This document shows positions 1 through 6,203 of a stretch of DNA of 9,775 nucleotides, in pieces (the stretch's first letter is position 1; each line of letters opens with the position of its first letter). This stretch comes from Planococcus versutus. GTDB lineage: Bacteria; Bacillota; Bacilli; Bacillales_A; Planococcaceae. The translations under genes were made by a program, and so were the position numbers. The notes beneath the pieces were generated by a model. It ran no database searches and had not been told where the DNA came from. It saw only the letters and a list, made by a program, of their open reading frames with translations. The stretch is taken from NCBI RefSeq assembly GCF_001186155.3, contig NZ_CP016542.2, positions 1 to 9,775 on the forward strand. Reading direction: 5' to 3'.

Positions 1-442
1 AAAAAGCGGTGGCAAAACGTTCGAAAATGCTGTCAGAGAAGCTTCTGAAGGGCTAAAGGGCGTGTCTACAATAACGCCAGAAAACGGCGTCACAAGCACA
101 CCGCCGCGGCGTCATGACGACGTCGCGACAGCCGTTATCTTGAAAAAATTGGAAGACATTGAAGAAGAGAATCGAAGTTTGAAGGAAGAGATGCGAAAAC
201 GGGATTCTTTGTTTGTAGAAGCCTTAGAAGAGATGAAGCATCAATTGGATCAGATAGAGGAACATCAGCAGCAGCTAGTTGCACCAATACCCGAAGAACC
301 AGAGATAGATGCGTCAGAACAGTCCTCACAGGAGGAAGAAAGCGAATCTGAGCCGATAACGCCTAAAAAAGACACCGAGGTTTATGGCCAGGATCTGGAA
401 CAAATAAAGGGTACTGTTTTAGCGGAAACGAATGTAACTTAA
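1..442 (+). CDS. MerR-type HTH/coiled-coil plasmid protein, C-terminal part (gene continues from 9605-9775)
   Basis: The reading frame is open from base 2, with no start codon that looks real; the GTG at 62 has no ribosome binding site. It encodes a linker, then from about base 141 a highly charged heptad-rich segment (KKLEDIEEENRSL onward) predicted as a coiled coil, then an acidic, Glu/Ser-rich tail ending ETNVT. If the window end is joined to base 2, the product is about 203 aa: an N-terminal MerR-type helix-turn-helix followed by a coiled coil, the architecture of the plasmid proteins annotated MerR/DUF3967 in Bacillus and relatives. The usual Trp/Lys-rich DUF3967 C-terminus is not visible. 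The stop codon lies inside the palindrome at 431-460, so the tail may have been set by recombination there. A DNA-binding, possibly segregation-related (RacA-like) role is inference. Confidence 0.75.
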   Translation, partial: KSGGKTFENAVREASEGLKGVSTITPENGVTSTPPRRHDDVATAVILKKLEDIEEENRSLKEEMRKRDSLFVEALEEMKHQLDQIEEHQQQLVAPIPEEPEIDASEQSSQEEESESEPITPKKDTEVYGQDLEQIKGTVLAETNVT

Positions 443-460
443 GTGCAGTTAAGTTACATT
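431..460. repeat. 30-bp palindrome, left boundary of the cargo; candidate tyrosine-recombinase site
   Basis: This is a perfect inverted repeat of two 12-bp arms (AATGTAACTTAA and TTAAGTTACATT) around a 6-bp centre, GTGCAG. It can be read as an 11-6-11 Xer-type site at 432-459. A near copy lies at 4385-4414, with the same 30-bp length, an identical right arm, one difference in the left arm and a mostly different centre. The arms resemble Xer half-sites: the right arm matches 9 of 11 bases of the E. coli XerD arm TTATGTTAAAT. The left arm contains the stop codon of the MerR-like gene. It could also be a protein-binding operator or a weak terminator. Confidence 0.6.
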
Positions 461-548
461 TAAAACTCAAACTGCAGTAGCTAAGAGTGTCCATTAAAGA
501 TTGATAAATAGATGAGCTTTTTGAAATATATTGGATTACATGGTACTT

Positions 549-603
549 GAATACAAAGGAGAGAAGAGGATCAGTTGATGATCTCTTCTCTCCTTTTGTA
601 TTC
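549..603. terminator. Large hairpin terminator, probably bidirectional
   Basis: Inverted repeat of about 24 bp per arm, from GAATACAAAGGAGAGAAG to its near-perfect complement, with one bulged base on each side and a loop of a few bases at about 574-578. It sits between the convergent MerR-like gene (ending 442) and the ABC transporter operon (ending about 630), where a shared terminator is expected. The plus-strand 3' arm is T-rich (CCTTTTGTATTC); there is no long pure T-tract on the minus strand. Confidence 0.7.
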
Positions 604-629
604 ATAAACGTGTCTTTTTCCTGCTAAAT

Positions 630-1277
630 TCACGTAGAAGGAATCAGTTTCGATTCCAACTTCTGGTTGTTGATTTGGTACACCTGGTCGCATAACAAGT
701 CAATATCTTCGCTGTTGTGACTGGTCATGATGATGGTTTTCCGTTTTCCTTGAATTTCAACAATAACTGGCGGATGTTTTGGACACTTTCCGAATCCAAC
801 GCATTGAAAGGCTCATCCAGTATAAGGACTTCCTGCTTTTCCATGATCGCTTGGGCCAAGGCAAGCTTTTGCTTCATTCCCAGAGAATAGTTTTTCACTT
901 TCTGCGACGCATCTGCTTTTAAGCCCACCGTCTCCATGGCTTCTTTAATTTCTGTTTCTCCGATCACATTCTGAATGGACGCTAATCTTTTCAGGTTTTC
1001 AAACCCCGTTTTATTCGCCAAATAGCCGGGCCGGTCGATGACAATCCCGAAACCCTTGGGAAATCAACGTCTTCAGTTCTGTACTCAGAGTCAATTACGA
1101 TGGTTCCGCTATCCGGTTTCAAAAATCCACAGATCAGTTTAAACAAGACCGATTTCCCAGAACCGTTCGGTCCGACAATTCCATGAATTTTCCCTTTGGC
1201 AAATTCCGCATTCGCGTTCTCGAACAAGGAACGCCTTTAAAAGACTTGCTGATGTTCTTCACTTCAACGATCGACAT
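630..1277 (-). pseudogene. ABC transporter ATP-binding protein, interrupted by three single-base frameshifts
   Basis: This is the energy-supplying subunit of the transporter formed with the two permeases encoded just upstream. As given, the frame breaks at about 1226-1228, 1055-1060 and 737-740. Each break is explained by one missing base in a short run. Putting one base back at each gives exactly 217 codons (216 aa) with every ABC ATPase motif in order: start MSIVEVKNISKSF, Walker A GPNGSGKS at residues 36-43, signature YSLGMKQ near 131, Walker B VLILDEP near 151 and the H-loop histidine MTSHN at 188. The ATG at 1277 has GGAG boxes 4 and 10 bases upstream and starts 14 bases after the restored stop of the preceding permease. 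The fold is surely an ABC ATPase. Whether the breaks are real mutations or sequencing errors cannot be settled here; errors look more likely because all motifs are preserved. Confidence 0.85.
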
Positions 1278-2811
1278 GGCACTCCAACTCCTCAGTAAAA
1301 TATATTCTTTCTCTTGTTGAAAATAAAAGCGACGATGCCCAGCTCACCCAGAAGATAGACCAATAAGATTCCCGTCGGTAATAGATTTCGTTGGCTTCCC
1401 CAGTCAAACTTCCTAACGCATTCAACCCAAAAGGAACAGGGACCTCTTGATGAATAAACGGAAGTCCACCTAAGATGAAAACAGCCAGGATAAGCACGCT
1501 ATAAATGGGTTCTTTCCAGATGCACCTCACGATAAACGCCAAAAGGATGTAATTAAAAATCTGTAAAAATCCATTTACAAAATAGTGGTAACTCATCTCG
1601 ATGACCGTAATCGGCACGTCGATGGAAAAGGTCATATTGACAGATTTCCCTTGTAAAACGCCAATGGCCAGAACGAGGACAAAGAGGAAGAACAGGAATT
1701 TAAGCACCTTGCCGGCCATTCCCTTGAGCAGGTTCAGAAACCAGACGTTCATCGATTTATACCGGATGAGGAGATAATAAGCCTGACTGCTCAACTGTTT
1801 ATTCATGAAATCTTGAAAGTAGAAAACAATCCCTAAGAAAACGAGACAAAAAAATAAATAACTCAGAAGAGTATACCCGGTTTCAGAGACGCCATAAAAA
1901 CGGAGGTAAAACAAATCCCAGACGGTCTGTGGCATCAACTCAAAATCCAATGCCGACGAACTGATTCCGAGTGTACACATCAGCAAGAAACTGAGGACCA
2001 GATAGTGCTCTTTCAAGCGTTTCTTCGCCTTTTCAATCCAGTGGGTTTTGAAATACACCACCACTCCAAAACATAAGCTTATCCCCAGTCCCAATACAAA
2101 CAAGGCTGGAAGAAGAGAACCAAGATTGGCATACGCATATGCAGGGAAAATGTAATTTAAAACCTGCAGCCACATCCATTCAGAGGGAGGCTTTTTAAAC
2201 GAGACAAGGATCCCGCTGAAGACCACGATATTTACTAAGAGAATCCCCTGTTTAGAATGAAAGAATAAGTGGACAGTTGCCAACAGACAATGGATAAACA
2301 AGAAAAAGAAAAAAAGAAGAATCACTTGTGAAAAAAGGGCGGTGAATGGCGAGTCGATGTATTGCTGTAATTGATAAATCCTGTAATTTCCAGGAGTGGA
2401 CTGGGTGCTGAAATCACTCCAATTGAAATCAAACGGAATTTTAACCGTGACCAAGCTAGAAACAAAGAGACAAAGCGAAAAAAAGACGATAAGAGTGGGA
2501 ATTATTTTTTTCATCGTATAAACGATCCATCCTGTGTAACTGCCTGTCCTCATGAGAACATCGTCTCTTCTTTCTGTGAGAACAATGTTACTGAAACTAA
2601 AAAGGAACAGAGGCAAGGCTAAATACAGCATTAAGAACGGGTCATTTAGGAGATCAAGTACAACATCCCATTTGTTCAATGGCAATTGATAAACGGTTGC
2701 CTCTGCCACAATGAAATTTCTGTTTTTGAAGCTGTATGGCAACAGAAAAAGGATGAAAAAGAACCATTTCCATGATGCAAACTCGTATGCCACGTGGTTG
2801 AGAAGCTTCAT
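1264..2811 (-). CDS. ABC transporter permease (~506 aa; 3' end frameshifted, true stop probably at 1292)
   Basis: Very hydrophobic protein with roughly 12 predicted membrane segments, apparently two six-helix halves joined by a Lys/Arg-rich stretch (HWIEKAKKRLKEH). It is the membrane pore component of the ABC-2-like transporter. Its ATG overlaps the stop of the 275-aa permease gene (ATGA at 2808-2811), which implies translational coupling. In the open frame the last ~35 residues are unusual for this protein (SYWSIFWVSW... ending ECHVDR) and run over the ATPase start. Restoring one base near 1369-1373 gives instead a hydrophobic helix (ILLVYLLGELGIVAFIF), then NKRKNIFY and a stop at 1292-1294, just before the ATPase ribosome binding site. 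That ending is far more plausible, giving 506 aa. The family was not recognised beyond ABC-type permease; the substrate is unknown. Confidence 0.75.
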   Translation of the reverse strand: MKLLNHVAYEFASWKWFFFILFLLPYSFKNRNFIVAEATVYQLPLNKWDVVLDLLNDPFLMLYLALPLFLFSFSNIVLTERRDDVLMRTGSYTGWIVYTMKKIIPTLIVFFSLCLFVSSLVTVKIPFDFNWSDFSTQSTPGNYRIYQLQQYIDSPFTALFSQVILLFFFFLFIHCLLATVHLFFHSKQGILLVNIVVFSGILVSFKKPPSEWMWLQVLNYIFPAYAYANLGSLLPALFVLGLGISLCFGVVVYFKTHWIEKAKKRLKEHYLVLSFLLMCTLGISSSALDFELMPQTVWDLFYLRFYGVSETGYTLLSYLFFCLVFLGIVFYFQDFMNKQLSSQAYYLLIRYKSMNVWFLNLLKGMAGKVLKFLFFLFVLVLAIGVLQGKSVNMTFSIDVPITVIEMSYHYFVNGFLQIFNYILLAFIVRCIWKEPIYSVLILAVFILGGLPFIHQEVPVPFGLNALGSLTGEANEIYYRRESYWSIFWVSWASSLLFSTRERIYFTEELECHVDR

Positions 2812-3635
2812 AGGAGATTGTCCAAGCGTTCAGCGTTTTCCTTTATGTATAAGAACAGCAACACACACATGAAAACTAAAAAGGCAAACGGAACAAAGGG
2901 CACCCAGAAGGATTGTTGGACAAAGCCGAATGGAAAGATGGAGTAATGGAACCTGAAGATGCGTAAACCAATTGCCCCTAACATAAAACTTCCCACCAGA
3001 TAAAAGATATAAGGCAAGGCCAAGGCCAAGAAACGATTGTTCAACACAAGAAGCAACAGGAAACCGATGGACGCATAAAGCGCTGCATTTATTCCTATCC
3101 AGGTGGAATAGAAAAGGCCGTAAGCCAAGGGGCCATAGGCAAAGAGTTGGGTAAACGTGTGTTGAGATAGGGTGTATGATTCCGCAGTCAAATTGTTCAG
3201 GGCGAAGAAGCTCGTTTCTGCATTGGCAAACCCAGCCTGGATGTATTCATAGTGTGGCAACACATAGAAAGAAAGAAGAAACATAGTAAACGTGAACAAG
3301 AAAAAAATGCTGAAACACAAGAAGAAATTAGCGGAAAACTTCAAGGTTAAATAGTTCTTGATAGAAATCCTTGAACGTGTATAAAAAAGGAATCTATCGT
3401 CGATTTCCAGCGAAAAAGAACCCAAATAAATCAGCGCAACTAAAATTGGAAACGTTAGTTCCAAAATACCGCTTAATAAAAACGTAAAAATGTCATAAGA
3501 AGTTGAAAATTCGTAACTTCGGTGCACAATAAAAAAATAAATCAGCGGAAGGGATGCCAGAATCCCTACTGCGCAGAGGAATTTCCATGTGAGTTTATTG
3601 GTTATCTCTTTTGTAATTAAATACGCCACTATCAT
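2808..3635 (-). CDS. ABC transporter permease (275 aa)
   Basis: First gene of the minus-strand transporter operon, encoding an integral membrane protein with about six hydrophobic segments (roughly residues 17-37, 54-76, 103-127, 172-200, 203-225 and 240-262). After the second helix a charged loop (EIDDRFLFYTRSRISIKNYLTLKF) resembles the cytoplasmic loop of ABC-2 type permeases that docks on the ATPase. Start choice: the ATG at 3635 lies only one base from AGGAG (3637-3641), whereas the in-frame GTG at 3629 has an ideal 7-base spacer, so translation may begin two codons later. The gene is followed by the second permease with a 4-base overlap. It lies divergent to the secreted protein gene at 3822, suggesting the transporter serves that protein or protects against it. 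The substrate is not deducible from sequence. Confidence 0.72.
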   Translation of the reverse strand: MIVAYLITKEITNKLTWKFLCAVGILASLPLIYFFIVHRSYEFSTSYDIFTFLLSGILELTFPILVALIYLGSFSLEIDDRFLFYTRSRISIKNYLTLKFSANFFLCFSIFFLFTFTMFLLSFYVLPHYEYIQAGFANAETSFFALNNLTAESYTLSQHTFTQLFAYGPLAYGLFYSTWIGINAALYASIGFLLLLVLNNRFLALALPYIFYLVGSFMLGAIGLRIFRFHYSIFPFGFVQQSFWVPFVPFAFLVFMCVLLFLYIKENAERLDNLL

Positions 3636-3732
3636 TCTCCTATCTAAGTTTGATCATATCTTGTCGGCACAACAAAAAAGGAGGTTACTGCTCTTTTTCA
3701 TTCCACCTTTATATTGCAAGGTAATCTATTTA

Positions 3733-3761
3733 TTTACATTATATGTTTATATTAGTATATT
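3733..3761 (+). promoter_or_regulatory. Sigma-A-type promoter for the secreted protein gene
   Basis: -35 box TTTACA (3733-3738), 17-base spacer, -10 box TATATT (3756-3761), in a strongly AT-rich intergenic region. Predicted transcription start is near 3768, about 54 bases before the ATG at 3822. It overlaps the control region shared with the divergent transporter operon, for which no strong promoter was found; a possible minus-strand -10 is TATGAT at 3653-3658. Confidence 0.55.
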
Positions 3762-3769
3762 AAACAAGT

Positions 3770-3792
3770 AATTGTAATAATTTATTACAATT
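3770..3792. promoter_or_regulatory. 23-bp perfect palindrome, candidate operator (GlnR/TnrA-like)
   Basis: Two perfect 11-bp arms (AATTGTAATAA and its complement) around a single T. It lies at about +2 to +25 from the predicted start of the secreted protein gene, a classic repressor position. The inner 17 bases, TGTAATAATTTATTACA, fit the B. subtilis GlnR/TnrA consensus TGTNA-N7-TNACA. The match could be chance in such AT-rich DNA. An unknown regulator is equally possible. Confidence 0.45.
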
Positions 3793-3821
3793 CATATTTT
3801 AAGGAAAAGGGGAATGCAATT

Positions 3822-4205
3822 ATGAAAAAAGTTTTGGTCGGAGTCCTTTCTGCTTCTTTACTACTTACAGGAGGAGCTGTGACTTATGCAGGAACTGCAT
3901 GGCAAAATAATATCAGCGTATACGTTCCGAACCATAACGGACCTGGTGGAAACACAAAGTACCAAACAAAAGCTACTAGTAGTGCTCAAGCTGGCTTAAG
4001 ATTACACGCTACGCAAGGTGTGACGTTGGATGTAAGAACAAAAGGTACTAATGGTGCTGCTGCATGGAAAAGAGGGGTAAAAGGTGGAAACACTTATTCA
4101 GTTCCGAGTGTCACTGTATCTGGAAACCAAGAGCGTCTAGAATTTAGTAGCAATATTTTTGAAGGTAAAAACGTTAATGCTATTCTCGATTGGAGAAGTA
4201 ACTGA
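3822..4205 (+). CDS. Small secreted protein (127 aa precursor, ~104 aa mature), candidate substrate or partner of the divergent ABC transporter
   Basis: A Sec-type signal peptide is clear: MKK, hydrophobic core VLVGVLSASLLLTGGAV, and a probable cleavage after TYA (residue 23). The mature chain (GTAWQNNISVYV...) has no cysteine, three tryptophans (27, 82, 124), is basic and Gly/Asn/Thr-rich with alternating hydrophobic residues, and ends FSSNIFEGKNVNAILDWRSN; a small beta-sandwich is likely. The ribosome binding site is AAGGAAAAGGGG (3801-3812), 9 bases before the ATG. It is monocistronic, with its own promoter, operator-like palindrome and terminator, and is divergent from the transporter operon. 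Family not recognised. The layout (secreted small protein plus dedicated ABC transporter) recalls bacteriocin loci such as lactococcin 972 and secreted DUF2712-type proteins, but I see no decisive motif for either. Confidence 0.8.
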   Translation: MKKVLVGVLSASLLLTGGAVTYAGTAWQNNISVYVPNHNGPGGNTKYQTKATSSAQAGLRLHATQGVTLDVRTKGTNGAAAWKRGVKGGNTYSVPSVTVSGNQERLEFSSNIFEGKNVNAILDWRSN

Positions 4206-4268
4206 TCTATATTTCTAAATTAGTGAAGAGGCTTGAAATCTATTTTCTTTTAATATTTCTTTCATATG

Positions 4269-4310
4269 AAAAAGAGTGAGTGTTTCTTCAGAGAATCATG
4301 CACTCTTTTT
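4269..4310 (+). terminator. Rho-independent terminator of the secreted protein gene
   Basis: Perfect 10-bp arms AAAAAGAGTG (4269-4278) and CACTCTTTTT (4301-4310), enclosing an inner TTCT-TCAG-AGAA hairpin. The 3' arm ends in a T-run and is followed by T-rich DNA. It begins 64 bases after the stop codon. Confidence 0.8.
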
Positions 4311-4384
4311 CTATTTTCATTCTTATTTCTTTCCCCACTATTAAAATTTTAAGTGCTCATTTCAAGCTTTCTCTACTCACTTTG

Positions 4385-4414
4385 AATGTAACATAAGTCT
4401 AATTAAGTTACATT
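4385..4414. repeat. Second 30-bp palindrome, right boundary of the cargo; candidate tyrosine-recombinase site
   Basis: Left arm AATGTAACATAA, centre GTCTAA (4397-4402), right arm TTAAGTTACATT. The pairing continues outward (TTTG at 4381, CAAA to 4418). It is 25/30 identical to 431-460; the differences are one arm base and four of the six central bases. The reverse complement of the left 11 bases, TTATGTTACAT, matches 10 of 11 bases of the E. coli XerD arm. It lies about 640 bp upstream of the tyrosine recombinase gene. Confidence 0.6.
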
Positions 4415-4418
4415 CAAA

Positions 4419-4607
4419 CCCCTGAGTCTATTGACTTCGACGAAAAAACAAGCGAAACTAAACATACCTAAAAAAATGATACATTCAGATCGTTGATTCT
4501 ACTGGGCTTGCTTTTCCTTGGCGGCGCTCTTTTTTCTTTTCTTTAAATTCCTTGAGTAGTGCAGTACATACGTATCTAACAATCAAATACAAAGGAGACT
4601 CGTAGCT
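4419..4607. other. Intergenic stretch before the membrane protein/recombinase unit
   Basis: No gene seen. A weak promoter can be proposed: TTGAGT (4552-4557), 17-base spacer, TCTAAC (4575-4580), about 22 bases before the ATG region. The rest is pyrimidine-rich (about 4507-4551) without recognised structure. Confidence 0.3.
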
Positions 4608-5036
4608 ATGAAAGACTATAGAATTGGAATTGCCTTATCCGTTGGGATGGCTATCTTATTGCTTGTCATCAATGCAGAAGTTTATCAAAACGTGATGTCG
4701 ATTGCTTTGCCAATGATACTTCTTGTACTTCATGTTGTGGTCTATAAACAGTACCTGCGTGAGAAACGTTACGGCGTCTATTTTGGTTTTGTTTTGTTAT
4801 TAGGGATTGTTGTTGTTTTCTCTTTTCCTGCCCTCACTCATCAACAAGCCGAAACAAAAGTCTCATCCAGCTATGACATGGAACAACTGGAGTTCACTAC
4901 TGTTCCCGTAATCTCCTCGTGGAATCCGCTTGACCCCAAAGGGGCTTATCTATTCAGTGGAATTTCACGGACCGAAGGCAAGCTCGTGGTGTTCGTGAGT
5001 ACAAAAACAGGGGAGGTTCATCAAACCAATCCTTGA
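4608..5036 (+). CDS. Small membrane protein of unknown function (142 aa)
   Basis: Three predicted membrane helices (about residues 5-22, 28-47 and 57-75) with a basic loop KQYLREKRYG between the second and third. A soluble C-terminal region of about 65 residues follows, ending GKLVVFVSTKTGEVHQTNP. By the positive-inside rule the soluble tail is probably outside the membrane. The ribosome binding site AAAGGAG (4591-4597) is 10 bases before the ATG. The tyrosine recombinase gene starts 22 bases downstream with its own AAAGGAG, so the two are probably co-transcribed. I do not recognise the family. The sequence gives no clear functional link to recombination; it may simply be a co-acquired gene. 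Confidence 0.75.
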   Translation: MKDYRIGIALSVGMAILLLVINAEVYQNVMSIALPMILLVLHVVVYKQYLREKRYGVYFGFVLLLGIVVVFSFPALTHQQAETKVSSSYDMEQLEFTTVPVISSWNPLDPKGAYLFSGISRTEGKLVVFVSTKTGEVHQTNP

Positions 5037-5058
5037 GACGAAAGGAGTAACAGAGTTC

Positions 5059-5622
5059 ATGACCAAACAACAAGAAATCAAAGATGTGCAGCCAATCCGT
5101 TCACTGGAACGCATTGAGGACATGAAATGGAGCTTGAAAAAGTGGTGCAGCGAACGAGATTATATTTTGTTTTTGCTCGGCATCAATTCCGGCTTGCGTG
5201 TTGGGGATCTGTTAGCCATCAAAATCCATGAGATCCAGGGCAAGAAAGTGGTGTCGTTGCGCGAAGGGAAGACCGGCAAACGGCGAACGATTCACCTCGG
5301 CAATATCTACGACGAACTGGATGCCTATATTCGCACGTTAGAGGGCGCTGAGTGGCTTTTTCCGAGTCGCAAGGGAAATGGACCGATTACACGCGTTCAA
5401 GCCTACAGACAGCTTCAGAAGGCCGCACAGATGGTCGATATCTCGGTGGGCATTGGCACGCACACCTTGCGCAAAACATTCGGCTATTGGCATTACAAGC
5501 AGTTCAAAGACATTGCCGAGCTGCAGAACATCTTGAATCATGCGCATCCGCAGATCACGTTGCGCTACATTGGCATTACGGACGAACAGATCGAGAGCAA
5601 TTTAAAAACGTTTCGCCTGTAA
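5059..5622 (+). CDS. Tyrosine recombinase, catalytic domain only (187 aa)
   Basis: Site-specific recombinase of the integrase/Xer family, cutting and rejoining DNA through a 3'-phosphotyrosine. All catalytic residues are visible: Arg47 in NSGLRVGDLL, the beta-hairpin lysine near 71-74 in EGKTGKRRTIHL, His135 and Arg138 in THTLRKTFGYW, His161 in ILNHAHP (equivalent of LGH), and nucleophile Tyr170 in TLRYIGI. At 187 aa it is much shorter than XerC/XerD (about 300 aa): the N-terminal core-binding domain is reduced to about 20-25 residues. Such minimal integrases occur on Bacillales plasmids and phages. Start is the ATG at 5059, with AAAGGAG 11 bases upstream. Likely role is plasmid multimer resolution or recombination at the palindromes 431-460 and 4385-4414; the target is inference. 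Confidence 0.9.
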   Translation: MTKQQEIKDVQPIRSLERIEDMKWSLKKWCSERDYILFLLGINSGLRVGDLLAIKIHEIQGKKVVSLREGKTGKRRTIHLGNIYDELDAYIRTLEGAEWLFPSRKGNGPITRVQAYRQLQKAAQMVDISVGIGTHTLRKTFGYWHYKQFKDIAELQNILNHAHPQITLRYIGITDEQIESNLKTFRL

Positions 5623-5653
5623 AACTCCCAGATTTTATTCTGTGGAGTTTTTG
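5621..5653 (+). terminator. Terminator of the membrane protein/recombinase unit
   Basis: AAAACTCC (5621-5628) pairs with GGAGTTTT (5644-5651), and CAGA (5629-5632) with TCTG (5639-5642), with one bulged T and a TTTATT loop. TTTTTGTTT follows. It starts at the recombinase stop codon. Confidence 0.8.
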
Positions 5654-5659
5654 TTTATG

Positions 5660-5945
5660 AAAAACCGTTTTTAAGGTGGTTTTTAGGCGTCTTAAAAACA
5701 TTTGCTTGTATGTATTCAATTTAAACCTTAAAAACGCTTTTAGGGTGGTTTCTGTGCGTTTTAAGATGATTCAACATGCAAACAACAGCTGTCTTTTTCT
5801 AGGAACAGTTTTTTTGGGCTTGAAGTTGAAAGGTAACACTTTTGGTTCCATTTATTCCACCACCACCGTCTTGCGCGCGTATGCGTGTTGTTGGTGTTTT
5901 ATATTACTTGTTTTAAATGTTTTAAGTGTTTTAGAGAAGGTCTGA
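5660..5945. repeat. GTTTTA-rich non-coding region with direct and inverted repeats, upstream of the origin
   Basis: No convincing gene. Visible structure: a 30-bp imperfect direct repeat (5668-5697 and 5737-5766, about 22 of 30 identical, core GGTGGTTT); an 11-bp inverted pair, CGTTTTTAAGG (5666-5676) and CCTTAAAAACG (5727-5737); and four TGTTTTA units at 5895, 5909, 5918 and 5927, the last three forming a perfect-phase 9-bp tandem repeat. The closeness to the iterons suggests a role in origin opening, copy control or recombinase binding; none can be proved from sequence. Confidence 0.5.
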
Positions 5946-5975
5946 GCCCTTGGTGCAACTGACTTTAATGAACCT

Positions 5976-6082
5976 AAACATCACACTTTTGATTCGAAAC
6001 ATCACACTTTTGATTCGAAACATCACACTTTTGATTCCTCAAACATCACACTTTTGATTCGAAACATCACACTTTTGATTCG
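5976..6082 (+). repeat. Iteron array, Rep-binding part of the plasmid origin (oriV)
   Basis: Five direct repeats of about 21 bp with core ACATCACACTTTTGATTC start at 5976, 5997, 6018, 6041 and 6062. The step is 21 bp, about two helical turns, except 23 bp between the third and fourth. A degenerate half copy (TTATCACAA) follows at 6085-6093; it also resembles a DnaA box lacking one base. An AT-rich stretch (6093-6190) suitable for strand opening follows. This is the standard layout of Rep_3 theta plasmids, with iterons directly upstream of rep. Confidence 0.92.
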
Positions 6083-6114
6083 AATTATCACAAGTCAATA
6101 ATATGTGTTACCTG

Positions 6115-6143
6115 TTGTTTTTAAGAGGTTTAAAGGTTATTAT
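6115..6143 (+). promoter_or_regulatory. Promoter of the replication initiator gene
   Basis: -35 TTGTTT (6115-6120), 17-base spacer, -10 TATTAT (6138-6143). The predicted transcription start is near 6150, giving a leader of about 55 bases. Confidence 0.55.
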
Positions 6144-6152
6144 TAAAACAAT

Positions 6153-6183
6153 AAATATCGCACTATTTTTAAAAGTGATATTT
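6153..6183. promoter_or_regulatory. Inverted half-iteron operator of rep (autoregulation)
   Basis: AAATATC-G-CACT (6153-6164) and AGTGATATTT (6174-6183) form an inverted repeat overlapping the predicted transcription start. Its halves resemble the iteron core (ATCACACTTTT) in opposite orientations. In Rep_3 plasmids, Rep dimers typically bind such inverted half-iterons and repress rep; that function is inferred from the family. Confidence 0.55.
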
Positions 6184-6203
6184 AAATGCGAGGAGTGAAA
6201 TGA

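Noticed and set aside
3589..3771. 60-codon plus-strand frame in the divergent intergenic region
   Set aside because: Overlaps the permease start and the promoter region; no ribosome binding site.
3822..4205. Lactococcin 972 family bacteriocin
   Set aside because: Similar size and signal peptide, but the mature-chain motifs of that family are not visible, so it was left as an unrecognised secreted protein.
5352..5660. 102-codon open frame within the recombinase gene
   Set aside because: Shadow frame of a gene with a complete recombinase active site.
5676..5945. 89-codon open frame after the recombinase
   Set aside because: No ribosome binding site; it runs through the GTTTTA-rich direct and inverted repeats, and the composition is explained by them.
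6085..6093. DnaA box beside the iterons
   Set aside because: TTATCACAA lacks one base of the TTATCCACA consensus and is better explained as a degenerate iteron.
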